A DNA stretch of 64,000 nucleotides from an uncultured Lachnospiraceae bacterium (GTDB lineage Bacteria; Bacillota; Clostridia; Lachnospirales; Lachnospiraceae). Shown here piece after piece: positions 9,618 through 16,286 of this stretch. The position numbers and the translations under genes are program-made. Numbering within the stretch: position 1 is the stretch's first letter; each line of letters opens with the position of its first letter. Under the pieces are notes generated by a model. It was not told the origin of the DNA. It made no database searches and was given only the letters and a program-made list of their open reading frames with translations. The stretch spans positions 1 through 64,000 of the forward strand of contig CAJTUA010000003.1 in the NCBI GenBank assembly GCA_910579615.1, read 5' to 3'.

Positions 9618-9879
9618 GTTTGGTTCTTACTGGGTTTATTTTTGGACAAACGAAAATGACCCGTTGGAACCTGTACACGTTCATATATCGAACGGAAGTC
9701 CCGTGGCAAATGCGACAAAGGTCTGGATAACAAAAAGTGGGAAATGTTATTTGTGCCATAATAAGTCGAAAATTCCGGAAAAAACATTGAAGAATATGAT
9801 GCGTATGATTGAGGCGCGCAGTGCGGAAGTAATTGCTGAATGGTGTAATTATTTTGGAAAAATCAGTTATTATTGCTGA
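9601..9879 (+). CDS. DUF4160-like small protein inserted in the cas operon
   Basis: The start MPQIFRFGSYWVYFW and the segment NDPLEPVHVHISNG fit the pattern of DUF4160 proteins (an MPxI start, an aromatic strand, then a PxHVHV box). The product has 92 residues. I chose the ATG at 9601 because aggaggga at 9583-9590 is well spaced; a TTG at 9595 is the alternative. DUF4160 proteins are thought to be part of small toxin-antitoxin-like cassettes, but the biochemical role is not established. The gene overlaps the preceding one by 17 bases, and a 95-bp gap with its own ribosome binding site separates it from cse2. Lying between cse1 and cse2 is unusual for a type I-E operon. Confidence 0.75.
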   Translation: MPQIFRFGSYWVYFWTNENDPLEPVHVHISNGSPVANATKVWITKSGKCYLCHNKSKIPEKTLKNMMRMIEARSAEVIAEWCNYFGKISYYC

Positions 9880-9974
9880 GCGGTGGAAGATAGTCATACC
9901 ATCTGAGAAAGCGGGAGTATAAACTATTCATAGTTAAATTTGCGAATGTTCCAAGCAAAAGAGAGGGGGAGAAA

Positions 9975-10544
9975 ATGGATTCAGGATATGAATTGAAGAA
10001 AGAGGAGGTTGCAGATTTTATTCAGAAAGTTGATGAATTATCAGCATCAGAGAGAATCGCATTAAAACGGTGCTGTGGGAAACTTTTGAAGGATGCGAAT
10101 GCCAAGGCAGCAACTGCTTTCTACAAAGTATTTTTCTTGCCAGATAAGTGGAAAGAACGGTTATTTGCAGTAGCATGTATGCGTTGTTTGTGGAGTTTTG
10201 AAGATGTGGTAGAATATGGGAAAAGTGCAATTCCTTTTGAAATGGTGCTGCGTAAAAAACGTCAGGACTTGGAACAAAAGGACTTGGAACAAAAGGACTT
10301 GGGATGGTCAGGGATGGAACGGCGGCTAATCCGCCTGTTTGACCGAAGATGGGACAGGGATGGTTTACTTTGTGCAGACATCTGGAGGATGGTAGAACAG
10401 ATGAAACGGGATGGCTATATGGTTGATATGGTGTCGTTGGGAATGGATTTGTGCCGTTGGAACTGGGAAAGTAAATGGGTGCAGCAGCGTTGGTTACAGG
10501 TATGTTATAGTGAAAAGAAGGAGGAAAAACAAGATGTTGATTGA
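9975..10544 (+). CDS. casB: Cascade small subunit Cse2/CasB (Cas11e)
   Basis: Cse2 forms the dimeric belly of type I-E Cascade and stabilises the R-loop. The protein has 189 residues, slightly more than usual, and is mainly helical with conserved-looking RCCGKLL and RRLIRLFDRRWDRDGL segments; the second matches the RFRRLLxAR-type helix of the family. A direct repeat gives DLEQKDLEQKDLG at about residues 98-110 and lengthens a surface loop. Identity also follows from position between cse1 and cas7e. The gene ends 11 bases inside the following cas7 reading frame, which suggests translational coupling. Confidence 0.85.
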   Translation: MDSGYELKKEEVADFIQKVDELSASERIALKRCCGKLLKDANAKAATAFYKVFFLPDKWKERLFAVACMRCLWSFEDVVEYGKSAIPFEMVLRKKRQDLEQKDLEQKDLGWSGMERRLIRLFDRRWDRDGLLCADIWRMVEQMKRDGYMVDMVSLGMDLCRWNWESKWVQQRWLQVCYSEKKEEKQDVD

Positions 10545-11703
10545 AATCCATATGTTAAAAAATTATCCGCCAACCAATCTGAACCGGGATGATTTGGGAA
10601 GTCCGAAAACCTGTGTTTTTGGCGGAACAAACCGGAGCCGCATTTCAAGTCAATGCTTGAAGCGCAGTTGGCGGAAAAGCGAAATTTTTACAGATACCGT
10701 GGGCGTGGAATATCTTGGTATACGCACAAGGAAATTTCCTGTTTTGATAAAAGAAAAGTTGGAGGAATTGGGAGTTTCTACCGAATATGCTGAGGCAATT
10801 ATGCCAGAGATGTCGGTGTTTATGAAAAAGAAAGAAAAAGGAAAAGAAAAGAAGAAAGAAAAAGAAAGTAAAGAAGATGTAACAATAACTGCACAGATTG
10901 CAATGTATTCCACACAGGACATTGAAGATATTGCAATCGTGGTGAAGGAAGAATTGGAGCGGTGCCATAGCATTTCTGATGTGAAGAAGATAGATAGAGA
11001 AGATATCTGGAAGAAAATCAAAAATGCACAGATAAGACCAGTGTCAGTCGATATTGCCCTGTTTGGACGGATGGTAACTTCCGACATGTTTCGGGATGTG
11101 GAGGCGGCTGTACAAGTGGCTCATGCAATCTCAACAAACCGGGTCGTAATGGAATCGGATTATTTTGTCGCGATGGACGATTTGGTATCTGGTAAGAACC
11201 AAGGAGATTCAAGAGCTGGAATGATTGAGAATACAGAATTTAATTCTTCCTGCTATTATATTTATGCGTCAATTGATACGGACATTTTGGCAGAAAATTT
11301 AAAAGGTTTGGAAGATGTGCCGCAGCTTGTGAAAAAATCGGTGAAGGCAATGTTAAATGCGATGGCGTTCACCGATCCGAGCGGCAAGCAGCATGCTTTT
11401 GCAGGTCATATTTTACCGTCTTTTGCGTTGGTGGAATGTAAAGAAAAAAAGATTCCGGTAAGCTATAGCAATGCATTTGCAGAAACGGTCTATCCAGGTG
11501 GGGAAACTGGGATAATACAAAAAAGCATAGAAAAATTATTGGAGGAGCGACAGTTGATAGAACAGGAGTTTATGGTTCCTGTAAAAGAATCATTTGTGTT
11601 TTGTTCATCACGTTATGCTGAAAAAGTTGATTTGCAGGCTCCCCTGACCGTATGCAGAAATTATGAGGAGATGACTCAAAAGGTTATTTCACTGCTCGTA
11701 TAG
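10534..11703 (+). CDS. casC: Cascade backbone subunit Cas7e (CasC/Cse4)
   Basis: Cas7e forms the six-fold backbone that holds the crRNA guide. The start MLIEIHMLKNYPPTNLNRDDLGSPKTC and the segment GGTNRSRISSQCLKRSWR are diagnostic for this family, as are VSVDIALFGRMV and the C-terminal ALVECKEK region. The ATG at 10534 has a strong gaaggagg site and overlaps the end of cse2 by 11 bases; a longer in-frame start upstream lies inside cse2 and is unlikely. The product has 389 residues. A highly basic run at about residues 93-112 (KKKEKGKEKKKEKESKED) forms an extra charged loop, similar in nature to the one in Cse1. Confidence 0.93.
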   Translation: MLIEIHMLKNYPPTNLNRDDLGSPKTCVFGGTNRSRISSQCLKRSWRKSEIFTDTVGVEYLGIRTRKFPVLIKEKLEELGVSTEYAEAIMPEMSVFMKKKEKGKEKKKEKESKEDVTITAQIAMYSTQDIEDIAIVVKEELERCHSISDVKKIDREDIWKKIKNAQIRPVSVDIALFGRMVTSDMFRDVEAAVQVAHAISTNRVVMESDYFVAMDDLVSGKNQGDSRAGMIENTEFNSSCYYIYASIDTDILAENLKGLEDVPQLVKKSVKAMLNAMAFTDPSGKQHAFAGHILPSFALVECKEKKIPVSYSNAFAETVYPGGETGIIQKSIEKLLEERQLIEQEFMVPVKESFVFCSSRYAEKVDLQAPLTVCRNYEEMTQKVISLLV

Positions 11704-11712
11704 GAGGAGATT

Positions 11713-12423
11713 ATGGAAGATCATTGTATTATTCTTTTTCGCTTAGAAGGGGTACTGCAAAGTTGGGGGGAACATTCTCGTTTTGATTACAGGGACAGTG
11801 CACCAATGCCTTCCAAGTCTGGAATTGTGGGTATGATTGGCTGTGCAATGGGGTTGAAACGTGGTTCGGAGCATTTGTTTGAAATATCGGAAAGAATTCG
11901 GATGGCAGTCCGCTGTGACCGGCCGGGGAAGACACATATTGATTATCATACGGTGACAGCGGATAGGGCGATTTTAAATGCGAAAGGGGAGGCAAAGAAG
12001 GACAGCGTTGGGAAGGTTTGTAAAACTATTGCCTCGTACCGGACATATTTACAGGATGCTTTTTATCTGGCAGCGATTGAAACAGACAGGGAACTGGCAA
12101 AAGAGATTGACCAAGCATTCCAAAATCCTTGTTGGCCGATATATCTTGGGAGAAAGAGCTGTGTTCCGAGTAGTCCAGTTTATATAGGAATTCGGGAATA
12201 TGCTTCTCTTGAAGAAGCTATGAATCGATATCCTCTTGCAAAAGGGCGCACAGAACGGGAGCAAAAACATATGGAAAGCAGCAAGATAAAAGAAAGGATT
12301 TATTATGAAATTGAAAGTGTGGATGGAAGAGGATATGAAAGGACGGATGAATTGATGGATGCATCGGAACGAAGTTTTGTTTCGCGGCATGTTATATTGG
12401 TTCGTAAGGAAGTGGTCAATTGA
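11713..12423 (+). CDS. casD: Cascade subunit Cas5e (CasD)
   Basis: Cas5e caps the 5' handle of the crRNA in Cascade. The N-terminus (ILFRLEGVLQSWGEHSRF) followed by RDSAPMPSKSGIVGMIGCAMG is the Cas5 signature with its glycine-rich end, and HIDYHTV and GRKSCVPSSP follow as expected. The 236-residue length is normal. A taggaggag site lies directly before the ATG, nine bases after the stop of cas7. No defect is visible. Confidence 0.93.
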   Translation: MEDHCIILFRLEGVLQSWGEHSRFDYRDSAPMPSKSGIVGMIGCAMGLKRGSEHLFEISERIRMAVRCDRPGKTHIDYHTVTADRAILNAKGEAKKDSVGKVCKTIASYRTYLQDAFYLAAIETDRELAKEIDQAFQNPCWPIYLGRKSCVPSSPVYIGIREYASLEEAMNRYPLAKGRTEREQKHMESSKIKERIYYEIESVDGRGYERTDELMDASERSFVSRHVILVRKEVVN

Positions 12424-12442
12424 TTTGAGAAGGGGAATAGGA

Positions 12443-13048
12443 ATGTTTTTAAGCAAGTTTGTCATTGATTATCACAATCCGTCCGCCAGACAGGCGTTAA
12501 GAAATGTACAAGATTTTCACCGAAATTTGATGGCTCGCTTTCAGAGTTCCAGGCAGGAGGCAGGAGTACTGTATCGGTTGGATTTGTCAAAAAGAGAACC
12601 TGTAGTGTATGTTTTGTCAAGATATGCCCCGCAGGACACCGGACGGAGAGATATGAGATTGGTCGGCATCCGTCAGATGGATACGACGATATCTTCATTT
12701 AAAACGGGAAAGCAGTATTCATTTGATATTTGTACTATTCCGTGTAAAAAAGTAGTACGTGAAGGAAAGAAGAACAGTGCACGTATTCCGTTTGGTTTAG
12801 AAACAGAGAGGATTGAATGGCTGCAGCAGAAAGCCGTTGCCGCAGGCTTTCAGATTTTATCGGTACAGGAGATAGGGCAGACGGAAACGTATGGAAAAAA
12901 GAAAGAAGAGAGGAATGGGATATTTTTAAGAGGATATCATTATCAGGGGCAGCTCATAGTGGAAGACGAAGAAAAATTTCAGCGGGCATATTGTGATGGA
13001 ATCGGACCAGATAAAGCGTATGGATATGGGATGCTTTTACTGCTCTGA
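12443..13048 (+). CDS. casE: crRNA-processing endoribonuclease Cas6e (CasE)
   Basis: Cas6e cuts the CRISPR transcript within each repeat and stays bound to the 3' hairpin of the crRNA. The start MFLSKFVIDYHNPSARQALRNVQDFHRNLM fits the family, with a histidine (FH, residue 26) at the place of the usual catalytic histidine. The C-terminus has the glycine-rich loop GIGPDKAYGYGMLLL. The product has 201 residues. I chose the ATG at 12443, just after the cas5 stop, which has a ggggaatagg site; a longer frame from 12359 would overlap cas5 by 65 bases. The matching substrate hairpin CCCCACAGGAGTGGGG is present in each repeat of the adjacent array. Confidence 0.9.
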   Translation: MFLSKFVIDYHNPSARQALRNVQDFHRNLMARFQSSRQEAGVLYRLDLSKREPVVYVLSRYAPQDTGRRDMRLVGIRQMDTTISSFKTGKQYSFDICTIPCKKVVREGKKNSARIPFGLETERIEWLQQKAVAAGFQILSVQEIGQTETYGKKKEERNGIFLRGYHYQGQLIVEDEEKFQRAYCDGIGPDKAYGYGMLLLL

Positions 13049-13097
13049 GGAGCGATTTTAAGTATATATTCCGGGGAAATAAGTAAAAGCCGCCAGA

Positions 13098-14048
13098 ATG
13101 AGTGCAGTTGAGGGGGGATTAAGGCATTTGAAAAAGGATTTAAAGGAATTGCCAAAGTTGCGTGATAGTATCAGCTATTTATATATGGAGCATGCGAGGA
13201 TCGATCAGGATGCGGCGGCAATTATGTTTGAAGTCAGTGATGGGAGGATTCCGGTACCCGTGGCATCTTTGACATGCCTTATGTTGGGACCGGGAACTAC
13301 AATTACACATGCAGCAGTGAAAACGATTACGGAAAATGGTTGTTTGATTGTTTGGTGTGGAGAGAATGCGTCTCGTTTTTATGCAAGTGGCATGGGAGAG
13401 ACGCGCAGTGCGAAAAATGTTCTTTTGCAGGCCGAATTGTGCATGAACCAGGAAAAGCATTTGTCGGTGGTTCGAAAAATGTATGAGATTCGTTTCCCGA
13501 AAATGTCAACCAAAGGATTTACGTTGGAACAAATCAGAGGGATGGAAGGAATACGTGTACGACAGGCATATCAAACTTTTTCTAAGCAGTATGGTATAAA
13601 ATGGGGAAAGAGAGACTATAAGCAAAAAGAATGGGATAATACAGATGCGATTAACCGGGCATTATCGGAGGCGAATGCAATTTTATATAGTCTGTGTCAG
13701 GCGGCGATTATTTCGTTGGGTTATTCTACTGCATTGGGATTTATACATACGGGGAAAGCCTTGTCTTTTGTATATGATATTGCGGATTTATATAAAGTCG
13801 AAACGACTATCCCGGCGGCCTTTGAAGCAACAGCGAAAGGAACAGAGGATTTATCAAAAAATGTACGAATGAACTGTCGAAAATACTTTGCTTCTGCGAG
13901 AATTCTGAAAAGGATTGCAAAGGATATTGAAGCTATATTTTCGGTGGACGCTTCGGAAGAGGATGATTCAAAAAATATTGGTGATATATGGAATGAGGAT
14001 GGTACTACGATAAGTGGCGGAATCAATTACGGAAGAGGAGTTGAATGA
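13098..14048 (+). CDS. cas1: CRISPR integrase Cas1 (type I-E)
   Basis: Cas1 with Cas2 integrates new spacers. The metal-binding residues appear as the glutamate in RGMEGIRVRQAY (about residue 151), the histidine in GFIHTGKALSF (about 216) and the aspartate in VYDIADLYK (about 230). The length of 316 residues is typical. The start is uncertain: ATG at 13098 has only a weak ribosome binding site, while TTG at 13128 follows gagggggga and gives MKKDLKELPKLRDSISYLY, closer to the family's N-terminus. The gene overlaps cas2 by four bases (ATGA). A 49-bp gap separates it from cas6e. Confidence 0.94.
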   Translation: MSAVEGGLRHLKKDLKELPKLRDSISYLYMEHARIDQDAAAIMFEVSDGRIPVPVASLTCLMLGPGTTITHAAVKTITENGCLIVWCGENASRFYASGMGETRSAKNVLLQAELCMNQEKHLSVVRKMYEIRFPKMSTKGFTLEQIRGMEGIRVRQAYQTFSKQYGIKWGKRDYKQKEWDNTDAINRALSEANAILYSLCQAAIISLGYSTALGFIHTGKALSFVYDIADLYKVETTIPAAFEATAKGTEDLSKNVRMNCRKYFASARILKRIAKDIEAIFSVDASEEDDSKNIGDIWNEDGTTISGGINYGRGVE

Positions 14049-14317
14049 TTATGGTTACATTTGTTGTGGAATCTGCTTCAGACAGCTTGTGTGGAGAACT
14101 GACGCGTTGGCTTTTGGAACCAAAACATGGTGTTTTTGTTGGAAATGTAAATGCAATGGTAAGAGAAAAACTTTGGGATAAGATACAAAATGCTAAAACG
14201 AGTGCTATTATGATTTTTAGTTCGGATTCGGAACAAGGATATTCGTTGAAAATGACAGGAGAGCCGAAACGGTGTGTTGTAGACATAGAAGGGGTTGAAT
14301 TAATTAAAATTCAGTAA
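14045..14317 (+). CDS. cas2: CRISPR adaptation protein Cas2 (type I-E, Cas2e)
   Basis: Cas2e forms the central dimer of the Cas1-Cas2 integration complex. The product has 90 residues and the family pattern VTFVVESASDSLCGELTRWLLEPKHGVFVGN, followed by REKLWDKI, is clear. It is coupled to cas1 through an ATGA overlap. Its stop codon lies only 19 bases before the first CRISPR repeat, so any leader longer than that must overlap the end of this gene. Confidence 0.94.
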   Translation: MIMVTFVVESASDSLCGELTRWLLEPKHGVFVGNVNAMVREKLWDKIQNAKTSAIMIFSSDSEQGYSLKMTGEPKRCVVDIEGVELIKIQ

Positions 14318-14336
14318 ATTCAACAAATTTTTTAGT

Positions 14337-15297
14337 GTATGCCCCACAGGAGTGGGGATGAACCGTCCGGGGATGCCGTGGTATGATGTGGGCATCCGTA
14401 TGCCCCACAGGAGTGGGGATGAACCGGGAATTATCAAGCCGTATGAACCATACCGAAAACGTATGCCCCACAGGAGTGGGGATGAACCGAACAAACAGGA
14501 GGTCTTTTATGGATGATAATATGTATGCCCCACAGGAGTGGGGATGAACCGATGATGAATAATCCAATCGTGCAAAACGTGATGAGTATGCCCCACAGGA
14601 GTGGGGATGAACCGCAAGAAAGCATACCGAAAACAGAGGGTGTTAGGGTATGCCCCACAGGAGTGGGGATGAACCGCGTAAAAGATTCGCTTTTAATATT
14701 TCCGACCTTGTATGCCCCACAGGAGTGGGGATGAACCGAGTAATGACAAGTTGCTGCTCGCTTTCGTCAAAAGTATGCCCCACAGGAGTGGGGATGAACC
14801 GGAGAAGAATATGAAACTGGAAATCGGGGGAAATGTATGCCCCACAGGAGTGGGGATGAACCGGCAGCGACAGCCGCAGGAAACAGGGTATGGTTTGTAT
14901 GCCCCACAGGAGTGGGGATGAACCGGAAGTGGACTGGGATGAATTCGGCAGGCTGCTTACGTATGCCCCACAGGAGTGGGGATGAACCGTACACAAACCA
15001 AACAAAACACAGGATGGTTCTGTATGCCCCACAGGAGTGGGGATGAACCGTAACATATTCGCAGAGATAACTTGCTTGTCGGAGTATGCCCCACAGGAGT
15101 GGGGATGAACCGGAGTGAACTGGACAAAACAGAGAAAAAACTGGAGTATGCCCCACAGGAGTGGGGATGAACCGATGAATGGGTATGCAGCAGGCGGGTT
15201 CCCGGAGTATGCCCCACAGGAGTGGGGATGAACCGGTGAAGGCGGTTAAGGAGGCGAAGGCAGAGTGGGTATGCCCCACAGGAGTGGGGATGAACTG
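14337..15297 (+). CRISPR. CRISPR array, type I-E, 16 repeats and 15 spacers
   Basis: A 29-bp repeat begins GTATGCCCCACAGGAGTGGG and ends GATGAACCG. Repeat starts are 14337, 14398, 14461, 14523, 14586, 14648, 14710, 14773, 14835, 14897, 14961, 15022, 15084, 15146, 15207 and 15269. All are identical except the last, which ends AACTG instead of AACCG; this marks the leader-distal end, so the leader is on the cas2 side and the array is read on the plus strand. The inner dyad CCCCACAGGAGTGGGG forms the Cas6e hairpin. Spacers measure 32 (three), 33 (eight), 34 (three) and 35 bp (one), longer on average than the 32 bp of the E. coli system. No spacer is duplicated. Confidence 0.98.
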
Positions 15298-15442
15298 AAA
15301 ATGCAAATGAACAGACCATTAACAAGAGAATAAAATAGTTGCAAAATCCCTTGGATACACCTAATGAAATTAATAGAAGACATTTAGTTGCTTTGTAAGA
15401 GGTCATAACTTTTAAGCTTACCATGGCATTTTCGTAGCATAC

Positions 15443-15471
15443 TTGATTTTATACCATAAAAATGCTATGAT
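15443..15471 (+). promoter_or_regulatory. Promoter for the gene at 15533
   Basis: TTGATT (15443-15448), 17 bases, TATGAT (15466-15471). It is the only clear signal in the 235-bp stretch between the array and the next gene; the rest of that stretch shows nothing recognisable. Confidence 0.55.
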
Positions 15472-15532
15472 GAATCGAAGAAAACTTCAGTCCAACAACA
15501 CGCCGCGCAAAAACGGCAGAAGGGAGTCTATC

Positions 15533-15982
15533 ATGGGGAAATTACCACCAATCGAAAAATTTTATGAGGCATATTCTGCCCTGGCGGATAACCGCGTAAA
15601 GATGGAGGACGGCATGGCGGTCGTGACCTCCTCGGACGGCACAAAAAACTACAAGGTAGAATGGAAGGACAATACATATTCTTCGACGGACAATGCAACA
15701 CTCTGGCAGGGATACGCGGGTTATCCGGTCATCAGTGTCCTGATTCTGCAAAAGAAGCTGACCGTGGGGCAGGATGTCGTTTCCCGTTTTGCGGATGTGA
15801 ACTGGAACCAGCTGAACAAAAAGCACAAAAGGGATTACAGGGCAGCGTTGTTGGAAGTGTTTGAACAAAAGAAATTTACGCAGGAAGAGATAGGGAGGGC
15901 AGAAGAGGAGACGAAGCAGGCGTTTGAACAGCTAAAAGTGCTTGGGATTGAGATTGTAAGGAAGGTCAGGCGTGGGGAGTGA
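15533..15982 (+). CDS. Conserved hypothetical protein
   Basis: The product has 149 residues, is soluble and charged, and has a predicted helical C-terminus with NWNQLNKKHKRDYRAALLEVFEQKKF followed by acidic helices. I do not recognise a named family. I chose the ATG at 15533 (MGKLPPIEKFYEAY) because an agggag site precedes it and a promoter lies at 15443; a longer frame from 15443 would begin inside that promoter. It is followed after 25 bases by the start of a small membrane protein gene and then by a radical SAM gene, probably as one transcript. Confidence 0.7.
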   Translation: MGKLPPIEKFYEAYSALADNRVKMEDGMAVVTSSDGTKNYKVEWKDNTYSSTDNATLWQGYAGYPVISVLILQKKLTVGQDVVSRFADVNWNQLNKKHKRDYRAALLEVFEQKKFTQEEIGRAEEETKQAFEQLKVLGIEIVRKVRRGE

Positions 15983-16007
15983 AAGGCAGGAACCGGAGGT
16001 GGAAAGC

Positions 16008-16277
16008 ATGGATAAAAATCCGCGTAAACTGGAAAAGAAAAAAATATTGATTGCGGTTCTTGTTGGTCTTTTCATTGTGTTTATGATACCGGTTAAAACG
16101 ACATTAAAGGATGGGGGAACAAAGGTTTATATGTCAATGTTTTATAAGGTGGTCTGCCGCCATGCGATAAACCCGGAGTACGAACAGGAACTGCAGGAGC
16201 AGGGTTATTCCAATAAGGAACGCTATCTGACGGGAACGGATGTGTATATTTTTCCGTTTCATTTCTTTGCGGAGTAG
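16008..16277 (+). CDS. Small single-pass membrane protein, hypothetical
   Basis: The product has 89 residues. A basic N-terminus (DKNPRKLEKKK) precedes one membrane segment, ILIAVLVGLFIVFMIPV, at about residues 13-29, leaving an extracytoplasmic domain of about 60 residues with YKVVCRHAIN and PFHFF motifs. I chose the ATG at 16008 for its ggaggtgg site. It lies nine bases before the radical SAM gene and is likely co-transcribed. The family is not one I can name. Confidence 0.65.
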   Translation: MDKNPRKLEKKKILIAVLVGLFIVFMIPVKTTLKDGGTKVYMSMFYKVVCRHAINPEYEQELQEQGYSNKERYLTGTDVYIFPFHFFAE

Positions 16278-16286
16278 GGGCGGGGT

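Noticed and set aside
12359..12442. Longer cas6e start at 12359
   Set aside because: It would overlap the end of cas5e by 65 bases and add residues not seen in Cas6e; the ATG at 12443 fits the family and has a ribosome binding site.
14366..14397. Inverted repeat GGATGCC/GGCATCC inside CRISPR spacer 1
   Set aside because: It probably belongs to the phage or plasmid target and has no meaning for the array.
14300..15424. Several open frames with repeated CPTGVGMNR or SSPLLWGI peptides
   Set aside because: They are translations of the CRISPR repeats, not proteins.
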